A stretch of DNA of 64,000 nucleotides from Bactrocera neohumeralis (GCF_024586455.1 NW_026089624.1:25980764-26044763), one strand, 5' to 3'; positions 1-10,489 are shown, numbered from the stretch's first letter. A program made the numbers and translations. The notes: generated by a model not told the origin, from the letters alone.

Positions 1-1170
1 CTTGCAGAAATTAACCAATTGCCTGTACTTACATTAAATGTTTAAGTGTTCCGAAAATTGCGACGATGAGAAAATAGAAAGGCGTGCGAGTTCGATTGCG
101 GTCTGATTACAATTCTTTCTTTATTCCAGTTCATCTAGTTACTTAGCCTAAGTCTTTAAACTAACGGGATAGAACAGTTTGAATGGAAGTATACAGGTAT
201 GTACAAAAGAGGTGAATAATTCATTTTGTTAATTTACAGTAATAGATTAAGGTAAGTATATTTAACATTATTAGGGTAAGTACAATTAAAGGAAAACTTT
301 ATAATTCAAGTATAAAATGCATTTCAGAAAAGTAATTAATTTTCATTTCATTTTAGGTATAACATATACATATACAGAAGTCGCTTGACGCAACAAATGA
401 TTCATATAATACAAAATAATCACGCATATGTGACTCAGAGAATGCTTTGTATATTTTTCATCAAAGCATTTCTCTTTATTTATTCTGGCATGAATTCAGT
501 CGATTTACATATATTTTTGCCACTGCACGTGCTCAATTCTGCTAAATAGCAGCGACAACGGCGAATTCCTAATTTTGATTCTATCGGCTCTGTTATCCGC
601 TAAATCGAACATCATATAGAATTCAATTTGCACCTTCTCTATACTTTACATTCTCTGGCTGAGGCAACAGTTTTCATACGTAAATTGAAAACTTTTGATT
701 TTTTTATGAAATTTATATGCCATGGAAAAATGGTATATAAGGAGGCATGTTTCGAAAGCAAATTCACTGCCACTTTGGTTCACGTTGAATAGACATCCTT
801 TTTTTGAAGTGCCAAATTCCTTTCTTATTTTGGTGAGAAAATATGTTTTTTATTTTAATACTAAAGCTCCTTTTCTAATTGCAAAATTTTTGTATTTTTT
901 AAAATTTTTTTTTTTAATATTACATTTTCATATGTATGTATATGACATATATGTATAAATTTTTCTTACTTCTCTTAATTTCTTTCGAATTATCTCTGAT
1001 AAACAGGCTGTTCTATATACGCTTTTTTCATATGTACTGTGGTTTTTAGTACCCTTTACATTCTCTGGCTCAGTCGCGCGGTCGGCTCCTTACGCAGCGG
1101 ACGCTACCGATATTGAACATTTAGATTTTTCCATAGAACACATTTTCTTTCTATCGGTTAGGAGTTATTT
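1..1170. other. Unassigned AT-rich DNA
   Basis: No convincing gene or element. A 78-residue frame at 722-958 is hydrophobic, Phe-rich and T-rich in composition, without a family motif, so I do not call it a gene. An 18-base phrase, cctttacattctctggct or a near match, occurs at about 643-660 and 1053-1070, which hints that the stretch contains two pieces of one dispersed repeat. Confidence 0.5.
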
Positions 1171-1270
1171 NNNNNNNNNNNNNNNNNNNNNNNNNNNNNN
1201 NNNNNNNNNNNNNNNNNNNNNNNNNNNNNNNNNNNNNNNNNNNNNNNNNNNNNNNNNNNNNNNNNNNNNN
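1171..1270. other. Assembly gap (100 N)
   Basis: Run of exactly 100 N, a conventional placeholder. The true distance between the flanking sequences is unknown. Confidence 0.99.
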
Positions 1271-2090
1271 AAAGGTATATGTAGCTTTAATTTAATTTAA
1301 TCAAAATTTTCTTAAAACTTTTCTTTTAGCTCTTTTCTCAAAATTATTTCATTTACTTTAATTTTATTTAAAATTTTTCAAAGTGTAATTTCTCAACGCA
1401 AAAATGAATCAGTTAGAGCAAAATTCATCAATACACATACAAAATTTATCGATATACAAATACTTAGCTCTAACGCTACAACCAGCTTCAGCTACGATTG
1501 TTCAAATTTCATCCCTCGCTGCCGTCAATTTTCAAACGTTTTCTTGTTCTCCCGCGCAGCCGTCAAAAATGCACACAGCGTTTGAATCTCCCACGCAGCC
1601 GTCAACTCTTGTGAATACTCTTCACCGTTCTCTCCACGCAGCCAATTCGCATGCGCTCGCACCCATGCTTACCGCAGTCGACGCCTCGTCGTCGAATACC
1701 ACACTTGCTATGTGACGTCACTCACACACAACGCACCTTTTGCCCGCTGTCCCACTCCGTTCTGTTCCCAACTGAGCGGCCGTTTCTCTCTGCTACTGAA
1801 CTGTTGACGCCGCCGCCTTGTTGCCTGCGCACTTATCGTGTAAACTGAATTGCTGAACTGTTGCCGTCGTCGCCTGCTTGTCTATATTCCCGTTGCACAA
1901 TCCGTTTTTTCGTAACGGTTTTTACTTTCGTCTGTCCTTTTTTTTTCTAAGTTTAAAGGAAAATTTTCCACAATTTTGGCCACCGTTTGAATTGTTTTTT
2001 CGTATTAAAGAACGTTTATCCCGATTTTAGCGCATTGGCTTTGATTTGAGGATCAATCGGCACTAATTCACGTAGTGGTCTTTTATTATA
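1271..2090 (-). other. Probable leader/internal start of a minus-strand LTR element
   Basis: This stretch lies directly downstream, on the minus strand, of an LTR and primer-binding site. It should be the untranslated leader and perhaps the start of gag. No gag motif is visible. It holds imperfect repeats around the phrase cgcagccgtcaa (near 1517, 1555 and 1593, and a weaker one near 1635). Two plus-strand frames overlap here (1404-1715, 1651-1848) but have no family features and are probably incidental to this GC-richer repeated stretch. Confidence 0.4.
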
Positions 2091-2102
2091 CTTCTGACAC
2101 CA
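2091..2102 (-). other. Primer-binding site, tRNA-Leu type
   Basis: On the minus strand the sequence reads TGGTGTCAGAAG, complementary to a tRNA 3' end of the type ...CTTCTGACACCA (tRNA-Leu-like). It lies two bases inside the end of the adjacent LTR, as expected for minus-strand DNA priming in a Gypsy-type retrotransposon. Confidence 0.65.
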
Positions 2103-2104
2103 TT

Positions 2105-2456
2105 TGTGGTGTGTCTTTCTTTCACACACCGTCTTTCACTTAACATACTGTCTTTCTTTCACACACCGTCTTTCACTTAACACACTGTCTTTCGCTTTTG
2201 AAATAAAAAACACTGCGTCCTATTCATATACTTAGCTACAATTTAAAAAGTTTATTTATTTTAATTCAATTTAGTTAATTTCACTTAGTCTACATAGGCG
2301 ACTGTCCTGTACGATAGTTTGCGGTCAACTGTGCTTTCTTTTTGTTCTTCATTTTTTGTCTTTCGTTTTATCAGTGTTGTAATGTAATTGTCGCGTCATT
2401 GCCGCAGGGTCGTATTTTAAGGTCCGTAAGTACGTTTGGTTTGGGTCCGTGGTACA
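2105..2456 (-). repeat. 5' LTR of a minus-strand LTR retrotransposon
   Basis: The minus-strand end reads ...CACACCACA and abuts the primer-binding site. The other edge is less certain; I placed it at TGTACCACGG, giving TG...CA ends and about 350 bp. The part nearest the primer site (about 2105-2200) is built of roughly 40-bp tandem units containing ctttctttcacacaccgtc and ctttcacttaacacactgtc. An AATAAA-like motif lies on the minus strand near 2245. No second LTR copy was seen in the window. Confidence 0.55.
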
Positions 2457-2677
2457 TTTTCCACATGTATGTATGTACACTGATAAATGATAATATCACG
2501 ATTTAAATTTGAAATCCACTTACATATGTATGTATGTATGTAGCTATATGCTAATATCTAGATGCGTATGAAAATTTAAATGAAGAAATGTAATTTACAT
2601 ACAATATTATAGTAATATATTAAGTTTTTTAGGATATTATGATAGTATCTCATATACATACATATATAGCATATATA

Positions 2678-3626
2678 TCGGGTGATTTTTTAAGAGCTTG
2701 ATAACTTTTTTTTAAAAAAACGCATAAAATTTGCAAAATCTCATCGGTTCTTTATTTGAAACGTTAGATTGGTTCATGACATTTACTTTTTGAAGATAAT
2801 TTCATTTAAATGTTGACCGCGGCTGCGTCTTAGGTGGTCCATTGGAAAGTCCACTTTTGGGCAACTTTTTCGAGCATTTCGGCCGGAATAGCCCGAATTT
2901 CTTCGGAAATGTTGTCTTCCAAAGCTGGAATAGTTGCTGGCTTATTTCTGTAGACTTTAGACTTGACGTAGCCCCACAAAAATAGTCTAAAGGCGTTAAA
3001 TCGCATGATCTTGGTGGCCAACTTACGGGTCCATTTCTTGAGATGAATTGTTCTCCGAAGTTTTCCTCAAAATGGCCATAGAATCGCGAGCTGTGTGGCA
3101 TGTAGCGCCATCTTGTTGAAACCACATGTCAACCAAGTTCAGTTCTTCCATTTTTGGCAACAAAAAGTTTGTTAGCATCGAACGATAGCGATCGCCATTC
3201 ACCGTAACGTTGCGTCCAACAGCATCTTTGAAAATACGGTCCAATGATTCCACCAGCGTACAAACCACACCAAACAGTGCATTTTTCGGGATGCATGGGC
3301 AGTTGGCCACCAAGATCATGCGATTTAACGCCTTTAGACTATTTTTTGTGGGGCTACGTCAAGTTTTAAGTCTACAGAAATAAGCCAGCAACTATTCCAG
3401 CTTTGGAAGACAACATTTCCGAAGAAATTCGGGCTATTCCGGCCGAAATGCTCGAAAAAGTTGCCCAAAATTGGACTTTCCGAATGGACCACCTAAGACG
3501 CAGCCGCGGTCAACATTTAAATGAAATTATCTTCAAAAAGTAAATGTCATGAACCAATCTAACGTTTCAAATAAAGAACCGATGAGATTTTGCAAATTTT
3601 ATGCGTTTTTTTTTAAAAAAAGTTAT
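2678..3626 (-). mobile_element. Fold-back mariner (DD41D-type) with two 3' ends
   Basis: The element is an inverted duplication. The left arm (about 2697-3021) and right arm (about 3304-3626) are near-perfect reverse complements of about 320 bp. Each carries the transposase C-terminal coding sequence and the 3' terminal region. The unique spacer (about 3022-3303) encodes the middle of the transposase. The left arm extends about 20 bp further, starting cgggtgattttttaagagc, so the right terminus is truncated. The N-terminal DNA-binding half is missing, so the element cannot encode a working transposase. It is inserted in a dispersed repeat that also occurs at 53966-54410. Confidence 0.85.
2802..3319 (-). 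pseudogene. Mariner transposase, catalytic and C-terminal part
   Basis: Two overlapping minus-strand frames make up the end of a mariner transposase, which cuts and joins element DNA at TA targets. The upstream frame contains WFQQDGATCHTA, holding the second catalytic Asp. The next frame contains WPPRSCDLTPLDYF, holding the third Asp. A single-base loss near 3068 separates them. Allowing for it, 41 residues lie between the two Asp residues, the DD41D spacing described for the rosa-type mariners of tephritid flies. The first catalytic Asp and the helix-turn-helix region are absent. The first few residues of the upstream frame come from the inverted right arm, not from transposase. Confidence 0.85.
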
Positions 3627-3960
3627 ACAAATATATATACATATTTTGAAAATAACATAATTTAATAATAATGTTATCAATTTTGCATGAATTCACAAAA
3701 ATGATATTCATATCAATTGATATGATTGCATGTAATCGTATAAAAATATAAGCAAAAAGCAACATACGTCTGCAGTAGCAATGTATATTTCTGAGCACAA
3801 TTTTCATTGAATGCTCCGCTCTGTTCGCTCAGCACTGTTAAAATTTCTCCTTCTTAGCCAAAAGTGGTGAAATCCACTAATAGGATTTTGTTAGCTTTTG
3901 ACAGCTCACACGCTGGTCCGCAATTGAACCTTCTCTACTCTATCTTACTCGCAATGTTTC
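3627..3960. repeat. Dispersed repeat of unknown class, copy 1 (3' part)
   Basis: This stretch, with the small piece at 2639-2677 on the other side of the mariner, matches 53966-54410 in the same orientation. Shared phrases include atgatagtatctcatata, tcaattgatatgattgcatg versus tcaattaatatgattgcatg, aattttcattgaatgctc and gacagctcacacgct versus gacagttcgcacgct. It has no coding content. The comparison gives the pre-insertion state of the mariner target. Confidence 0.65.
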
Positions 3961-4457
3961 CTTATTTGCTCACCGTTTAGACCGTAAAAATATTTTTGAG
4001 AGTTGGTAACACTGTAAGGTTGGCACCCATCAAACATGTCAACACGTTAATTATTTTTATATTTTGAAATTCAAATACACGATCTTATGAGCAAAGTTGA
4101 TATTATGTTGTCGATTCAAAAGTCTTGTTTTAATGCGTTCTTCAATTCGAGTGGAACTGAGAGTACAAATACCGTCAAATGTTTGGCAGATAGTAAGTGG
4201 TCAACTTTTATATGGGAAATTGGAATTGTCGTCTTACTCTATCTTACTGGACTACGACAAACATTTTAAAACCAAAATCAGCTCAATCGTCCCAGCCGTT
4301 CTCGAGTTTTAATTAGACTAACGAACAGCAATTCATTTTTATTCATATAGATTTGCGCTATTTATTGGAATTGTTGCTATGATCTTACTGTTGTTTGGCA
4401 TCCACTTCCTTAAGTGGAATCTATACTTTTGTAGTTGTTTAGATATTTCATACTGAA
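3961..4457. other. Unassigned; non-coding relic
   Basis: No gene seen. The phrase ccaaaatcagctcaatcg followed by tcccagccgttctcgagtt resembles a motif common in insect non-coding repeats and recurs in weaker form at 27710-27740 (aaaattggttcagccgtttt). Two short plus-strand frames (4087-4312) have no family features. Confidence 0.4.
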
Positions 4458-4561
4458 CTAGCTGTTACCCTGTGCGTTTCGCTACACCTAAATCGATTAA
4501 AACTCTTAAGGGTTTTTACTTTGAGTTTTATTTATTGTTGTAAAACTTATTTATAAAACAT

Positions 4562-5221
4562 TTACAAAACATATTGGTATACAACATTTTTGGTTTTTCC
4601 ACCTGGCGCGTAAATGAATAAGCACCTTGGTGTTCCAACTCTCGAGCATGCGACGAACAATTGGCCGTGGGAGAAGCACGCTTCTTCCAAATTGACGCCG
4701 CACACTTGAAACGTTTGGCCTTGCGATTTGTTGATGGTCATCGCAAAGGCAAGACGTACTGGAAACTGCAAGCGCTTAAATTCAAACGGCGTGTCCGTTG
4801 GAATCATGGAAATGCGTGGTAAGAGTACAACTTCACCTGCTGCCTTGCCATTTAGTATTGTTGCTTCAATCAAATTTGGCCACATTTTTTTGACTGAAAG
4901 TCTTGTGCCATTACACAAAGTCGGTGGCTTCAGATTTCGTAGAAGTATAATGGGTGAACCGACTTTCAGGACCAAACGATGCGGTGGCAGACCGGGGAGA
5001 TCCAAAGAATTCAAGAATTCAGTTGAATAATTGACTACTTCATCTTGATTTAAAACGCTATCAATCGATGTATATGTTGTAGCTTCTCTTGGCAGTTTTT
5101 CTTGAATGGCAAAATTGATTTCGTTGACGTGTACATTTTTCGGTGCCAATATTGCGCGTTCACTTAAATAATCGAGGCGTTGATAGTGTTGAACAATATT
5201 CGGAAATATATGTACTTTCAA
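4562..5221 (-). pseudogene. Helitron helicase, C-terminal part
   Basis: The 219-residue frame is the end of a PIF1-type 5'-3' helicase fused to Rep in Helitrons. Features in order are LSERAILAPKNVHVNEIN, NYSTEFLNSLDLPGLPPHRL, LKVGSPIILLRNL, LCNGTRL, and the late helicase motif LAFAMTINKSQGQTF near residue 155, then FSHGQLFVACSRVG. This block matches the C-terminal end of the helicase in the plus-strand Helitron at 57391-60738. It is the longest intact piece of the relic, and its stop lies about 100 bp before the Helitron terminus. Confidence 0.85.
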
Positions 5222-5272
5222 TCAATTCTTCTTTCGATTGTAACAGTGTACAAAAGTTGTTCGGCAATGTGA

Positions 5273-5841
5273 TCAAACCGGTGTCATCGATTCTATTTTG
5301 CCTTCGCCAATGTCCAACAACTGCTTCGGAAACGCCGCTGCGGATCGATCATTTTGCAATTGGACTCGCATGTTGATGGTAAGAGTCAGCGTTTGAACAT
5401 GTCTCCACAAAACTGACAATTTTAAACATGCGTTTATTTCGTCGGCAGGAGTTGATCGAGGAATGACTGACAAAGTTTGCCGAAAATCGCCGGATAATAA
5501 AACTAATGCTCCGCCAAAAAGTTGTTGCTTTTGGCGTAAATCTTGCATTATTCTATTGAATGCTTCTAATGACTTTTTGTTAGCCATTGGGCACTCATCC
5601 CATAGAACTATTCCAGCTCCTCGCCTTTTGCCATTGTTGAATTCCTCGATATGTTGCACGTTGGTGTTTCAACGACTTGGATGTTCAACGGTAATTTCAA
5701 CGCAGAATGTGCTGTTCGGCCGCCATCAAGTAGAGTAGGAGCGATGCCTGACGAAGCAATTGCCACCGCAATTTTCTGCTGTGACCGTATAGTAGCAAGA
5801 ATCAAAGAGATCAGAAACCTTTTCCCTGTACCACCGGGCAT
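5273..5841 (-). pseudogene. Helitron helicase, ATPase core (frameshifted)
   Basis: Two overlapping frames give the ATP-binding core. The first (5608-5841) has the Walker A loop reading GGTGKR, where the usual sequence is GGTGKT; the plus-strand Helitron here keeps GGTGKT. It continues with RTAHSALKLPL. The second (5273-5659) has Walker B VLWDECPM and the helicase motif SGDFRQTLSVIPR. The frames are joined by a shift near 5610-5660. The Thr-to-Arg change in Walker A would be expected to abolish ATP hydrolysis, so the protein would be dead even without the frameshift. Confidence 0.85.
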
Positions 5842-5983
5842 TCGTTAGTTGATTGTCGACGCGGATAGACGTGCGTGCGCATCGTTGTAATTTAGTAGTG
5901 TATTTTTCCGGTGATTTTTGCGATTCCCCTTTGTGCGGTTATTTGTTTACGCGTTTTGGTTGGCATCGTTATTGCCTGGCGCG

Positions 5984-6402
5984 AATTACGATATGATATG
6001 TAATTTAGCGGAAATTACATATCTTTCGTTTGAATAATAAAACTCCGGCGAATTTACCGTACTGTGCGGCTTGCCGTCCAGTTTATTAATAATTATTTTA
6101 TTCTTTATAAGAATCTTATTTGCTAAATTTACCTGAAGCCGTTGTGCTGACTTGACATTCCTCAGCATCAACGACCCGGCATATCTTGAATATCTTAATC
6201 TTAAATAACAGTGGCATTTGATTTCATTTTTAAAGGAATTTAATGCTTGCTTATGAATATTTCTATATTTATGTATTTTGCAATTTAATATGTATGTATG
6301 TAGTTGAATCTGAAGATTCAACTTACATTTTAGAGGAATGAAAATTAGAAAATACTTGTCTTTTTTGGTTTGAAAGTGGTGGAGTCGTTTGACGACGCAA
6401 CT
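5984..6402 (-). repeat. 3' LTR of the errantivirus-like element
   Basis: About 419 bp, uninterrupted. On the minus strand it begins AGTTGCGTCGTC just after a GGGGGAG polypurine tract and ends ...CGTAATT. It includes an element promoter/polyadenylation region that I cannot resolve further. The last codons of env run into it, as is usual for this group. It supplies the unbroken sequence (tttaatgcttgcttatg) at the point where RTE copy A entered the other LTR. Confidence 0.88.
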
Positions 6403-7013
6403 CCCCCAGCGTTACTGTTTGAACTCTCCTGAGTTCTTGTATTTACAATTTTTATTTTTGTTGTTTTTTTCTTTAATATTATTACTAGGATTGCTACTAC
6501 TACCATTACAATGATTATCAATGTTATATTAATACCATATGATACATTTTTATGGTATTTTAATTCTGCAATTTCTTCTATGTTTTCTATATTTTTTATT
6601 GCAATATCATTGAATGTTAATTTTGGTGTGTAGCTTTGGTTTAATTTTTCGGCAGGGTATATAATTCTATGAATATATTCTGTTTTATTATTTTTAAATT
6701 CTTGTTTTAAAATTTCCATTTTACAATTTACAAATTTGATTATATAGTTATTTTTTAATACAATTTTTCTGTCATCGCAGTTTTGTTTTATTACATCATT
6801 TTTTGCAATTCTTATTAATATTGTGTCATCGCTTATTTCTTGTATTGATGTTTTGTTATTATATTTAAATTCGCAAGTATTTGAAAATATGCAGCTTTTA
6901 CTCAATTTTAGATTTTTAAATGCTTTATTTTCTACATAATCAAAATAGTGTTCGCCAATTTTTATAACGAATTTTTCTTTTTCAATAATTTGTAATTTAT
7001 TTCTATTTGGCAT
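6345..7013 (-). pseudogene. Errantivirus-like envelope, C-terminal part with membrane anchor
   Basis: The 222-residue frame is the end of an insect errantivirus Env glycoprotein, which anchors the fusion protein in the membrane. A long hydrophobic segment (ITLIIIVMVVVAILVIIL, about residues 157-174) is followed by basic residues KKKTTK and a short Ser/Asn-rich tail, the typical anchor plus cytoplasmic tail. Upstream are scattered Cys residues (for example around residues 41 and 48) and possible N-glycosylation sites. It is separated from the N-terminal piece by about 90 bp without an open frame, so the gene is broken. The tail overlaps the 3' LTR. Confidence 0.8.
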
Positions 7014-7102
7014 TGGGGTTATTAATTGAATCTTAGTTTGAAAAAATGTTCTTGGTATCTGAATTGCAAATATTATTGTATCGATTCTGTATACTTCTAC
7101 TC

Positions 7103-7843
7103 CTACTTTGGTAATTTTATTTTGTAAAAATCAATCTCGTATTTTTCAATTTCTTCCCTAGTTAACATACTTGGATGTACCATATTGTATTTAGCCGCCG
7201 CTATATTATTTTGTATTTCTTGAACTTTACTTTCTATGAATTTTAATTTATTCATTTCATCATTATACAAAATTTTACTTTCAATTCTATTTTCCTCTTT
7301 GTTTATTATATTTAAAGTTTCTATTATTTGTTTCCTATCTGATTCCATAGTTCCTTTTAATAAGTTTAGTGATCTATTTAAAAGTTCATTAATTACTATT
7401 TGTTTATTTAAATTTACAATGGCATTATGGCCATTTTCTTCAATAATTTTTAAATGGTTCAAAATGTCTTGTCTGTCATCATCATCCATGACTCCAAACA
7501 TCCATTTATATGCTATTCCTCCTATATTTATCAAGCCTCTTTTATTTCTCTTTTTGATATTCGGTGTGATAGATGTGATTTTTGCTTTAATATTTTTTAT
7601 TTCATCAAACAAAATTTGTTTATTTTCAATATTTAGTTTTTCAATATTTTCTTTAACCTGATCAACTATGTCTGCTATCTTGTTCGGATTTATAGTATGT
7701 ATAACTGTACTTATTTCGTTAACTATTTCTATGTCCGCAGTTTGTATAATTGTATACCCCGCATCTTCTATTATTGGTGTAATTTGCAAAAGTGCTTTCA
7801 CCAATGATATGATTATTGTTAAAAAAATAATTATTATCGTCAT
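7103..7843 (-). pseudogene. Errantivirus-like envelope, N-terminal part with cleavage site
   Basis: The 246-residue frame opens with a hydrophobic signal-like segment (about residues 1-20). Near residue 100 it has a basic RNKR furin-type site followed by a glycine-rich hydrophobic stretch and then MDDDD, the arrangement of fusion-peptide Env proteins in errantiviruses (related to baculovirus F proteins). The rest is helical and Lys/Asn/Ile-rich. The frame ends before the downstream Env piece, so at least one stop or shift breaks the gene. Both pieces remain recognisable over nearly their full length, unlike gag. Whether any of it is expressed cannot be seen. Confidence 0.8.
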
Positions 7844-7984
7844 CTGTAAAAGTAAAAATGTATAAGGTTTTAGGTTTTGATTTAAAAAAAACTTAAATTG
7901 GATTTTAGTCGCCTCTTACGACAGACATCTCTTACCATGGGTATATTCTAGAAAGACCCCTTACCCACTGGGGTAAAAAAAAAA

Positions 7985-8263
7985 TCATGTTTTAAAATCA
8001 CCATTAAATGCCCTTAGACTGAATGAATCGTCATCATTCTCATTTGGATTTTCTATGTTTGCCAATTTCATTGGTCTTTTTATATTTGCCGGATGGACGT
8101 TTTGTAAGGGAAATATTCTGAAATATGGTTGATCCTTATGCCGTACTCTTTTGTAGTTTTTAATCGGTCCTGTTTGTCTGTTTTCTATATATTCTTCTCT
8201 GTTTTGATTTAATTTGGCTATTGTTTTCTGTTTTACTGTATTTATTCTATCCTTGGAAAACAT
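7985..8263 (-). pseudogene. Errantivirus-like integrase, C-terminal end of pol
   Basis: A 92-residue frame, Lys/Asn-rich, with RKVR-like and FPLQNVHP segments typical of the extreme C-terminus of Gypsy/errantivirus Pol after the integrase core. It lies about 50 bp beyond the integrase frame and is out of frame with it. The 140 bp between it and env contain poly-T and a phrase reading (minus) GTCTGTCGTAAGAGGCGACT. Confidence 0.7.
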
Positions 8264-8315
8264 TTGATAGTTGAGTGGTACCTATTGTTATAGTTGCATA
8301 TAACGATTTGTATCC

Positions 8316-9128
8316 TCATTTCTGTTGAAAGGTTGAAAGACTAGAGTCCTCAATTCCTGTTAGTTTTTCCAACAAGGTTGAGTGTAGTCTCTCAATGTCT
8401 GCATTTCCTGTATGGCTATTTGGTTTTGTGTGATGGACTTCTACATTTTCGGCATTTAAATATTGTATTAATTGTTCTGCTCTAAACTCATTATCCATTA
8501 TAATTTTTTTAGGTTTACCGAATTTCGCAAAATGTTCCATAATTATTGTCTTTTTAGCTCTCCAGTTTCTGTCTGTTATTCTGTAAGCTGCTGCGAATTT
8601 TGTTAATTTATCAATTACTGTTACAAATGATTGCTTATTGAAATGAAATATATCTACATGAAGTATCTCATTTTTATTGGTTGGAGTTTCAGTTAGGTGA
8701 AATTTAGGTTTAATGGGTTTCCTATCGTATTTGATTTGTTGGCATTTTTGGCAATTATTTATTATTAATTGTATTTCTTCTTTGAATTTTGGAAAATATA
8801 TTTTATCTTTTAATGTATTATAGGTTTCATTTATGCCACTATGCATAGATTCTTTTGTATGATATAGTGATATTTGCTTATGTAGTTCTTCTTCTTCTTT
8901 TATTTCTGAGGCTCTTTTTATGCATTTTATAAATTTTAAACTTCTATCTTGAGCAAACATTTCAATAAGCAGTTTCTGTATTTTATGGTAATCTGCTTCA
9001 GATACTTCTGAAAATATTCCTACAATTCCGTTTCCTTTTATATATTTTTTTAATGTTTCCTTGTTCTCTTCTCCCAATTCATCCATTGGGTTTATTTCAA
9101 TTATTTTTCTTCCATGGAGCCTTTGCAT
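8316..9128 (-). pseudogene. Errantivirus-like integrase core
   Basis: The 270-residue frame is the integrase, which inserts element cDNA into the genome. An HHCC zinc-binding domain is visible (SLYHTKESMHSGI with two His, then NNCQKCQQIK with two Cys, about residues 86-135). The catalytic core follows: ILHVDIFHFNKQSF with the first Asp (about 158), KKIIMDNEFRAEQL with the second Asp (about 213) and ADIERLHSTLLEKL with the Glu (about 249). All catalytic residues are present. The frame ends soon after, and the true C-terminal domain continues in another frame. Confidence 0.88.
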
Positions 9129-9182
9129 TTGCTGTTTGTGTCTATATGTTAATATAATTTGAATTTTATATTTATTAACAAT

Positions 9183-10396
9183 TTATTCTTTAATTGGAAA
9201 GTGTTCAAGCAGTTCTTCATCTGCTGAATGAATTGTTTCCGACAATTCTAAGTTTGATTCATTGTCGTTACCTTCTTTTATTTTTGGTGAGTTTTCAATT
9301 CGACTCAAGAAATCAGCTACAACATTATTTTTTCCATTTAAATATTCTATTTCAAAGTTGTATTCTTGCAATTTCAATAACCATCTCTGATGGCGTTGAG
9401 AAAATTCTTTTCCTTTATATTTATTAACAAGATATTTGATCGGACAGTGATCGGACAGTGATCGGTTATTATTTTAAATTTATTGCCATATATATATGGT
9501 CGAAAATATGTAATAGAGAAAATTACCGCTAAAAATTCTTTGTCTGTAGTTGAATATTTTTGCTCATGATTATTTAGAGTTCTTGAAATATAGCATACTG
9601 GTTGGCCTTGCTGTGAAAGCACTGCTCCAATAGCATAGTCACTAGCATCAGTTGTGATACTGAATTCTTTGTCGTACTCTGGGAATTTGCGAGTTGGGCG
9701 AGATGAAATGAGTGCTTTTAAATTTTCAAAGCTTTCAATATATTGTGGATCTTTAGAGTTTATTTTATTGCCCTTTTTCAAATATTTTATCATGTGGTAA
9801 GCTATTTTAGAATAATCTTTTATGAATTTTCGATAATATCCTGTTGCTCCTAAAAATCCTTTTAACTGTTTCTCAGTTTTTGGTATTGGTAGCTTTTGAA
9901 TTGCTATAATTTTATCTGTATTAGGCTTGATGCCTTCTTTTGTTAAAATGTGTCCTAGGAATGTAGTTTCTCTTTGAAGAAAACTGCATTTATCTGCCTG
10001 TATTTTTAATTTATTCTCTTGCAGTTTCAAAAAAATTTTTTTTAATGAGTTTATGTGCTCTTCTAATGAAGTTGAAAAAATTAATACGTCATCTAAATAT
10101 GCGACACATATTTTATTTATATATTCCCTCAATATGTCATTCATAAATCTCTGAAAAGTAGCTGGGACATTTTTCAACCCGAAAGGCATTCGGACGTATT
10201 CATATAGTCCTGCCGGAGTGACAAAAGCTGTTTTCTGGATGTCCCTTTCTGCCATTAAAATCTGATGGTAACCTTTTGCTAGATCTATGGTGCTAAAGTA
10301 CTGTGCTTTGCCCAATTTATCTCTTATTCCTTCGATATTCGGTAGAGGATACTTATCGTCTACAGTCAATTGGTTTAACCTCCTATAATCAACCAC
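9183..10396 (-). pseudogene. Errantivirus-like reverse transcriptase and RNase H
   Basis: The 340-residue main frame (9374-10396) starts inside the RT at MVDYRRLNQLTVDDKYPLPN and has STIDLAKGYHQI with the first catalytic Asp, FVTPAGLYEYVRMPFGLKN, YLDDVLIFS with the catalytic Asp pair, and the RNase H start SITTDASDYAIGAVLSQ. A tandem duplication of the 11 bases gatcggacagt near 9438-9460 shifts the frame just after IITDHCPI. The RNase H end continues in the next frame (9183-9377), with EIEYLNGKNNVVADFLSRI. The RT palm residues are intact. Codons upstream of 10396 continue the RT N-terminus in another frame (SPILIIQKK). Confidence 0.9.
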
Positions 10397-10489
10397 ACGC
10401 CTGAATTTTTGTATTCCTGAATTATCTATCTTTTTCTGTATTATTAGAATAGGTGAGCTATATCTACTGTGACGTTTTCTAATTAGATA

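Larger units (their letters stand above)
4458..5841 (-). mobile_element. Helitron 3' half (PIF1-like helicase relic)
   Basis: A truncated minus-strand Helitron. The 3' terminus is CTAG at 4458-4461 (minus strand), followed by T, the canonical Helitron 3' end and target context. Upstream lies a degraded PIF1-family helicase in three frames. The element stops at about 5841, just before the glycine-rich nucleotide-binding loop would be preceded by Rep sequence, so the Rep nuclease is missing. The adjoining 5842-5983 is unassigned, and then an errantivirus-like LTR begins. Confidence 0.85.

Noticed and set aside
722..958. Small hydrophobic protein
   Set aside because: Composition follows the T-rich DNA. 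No signal, domain or homologous copy supports it.
1404..1848. Ser/Thr/Ala-rich protein gene
   Set aside because: The two frames overlap in different phases over a repeated GC-richer stretch inside an LTR-element leader, antisense to that element.
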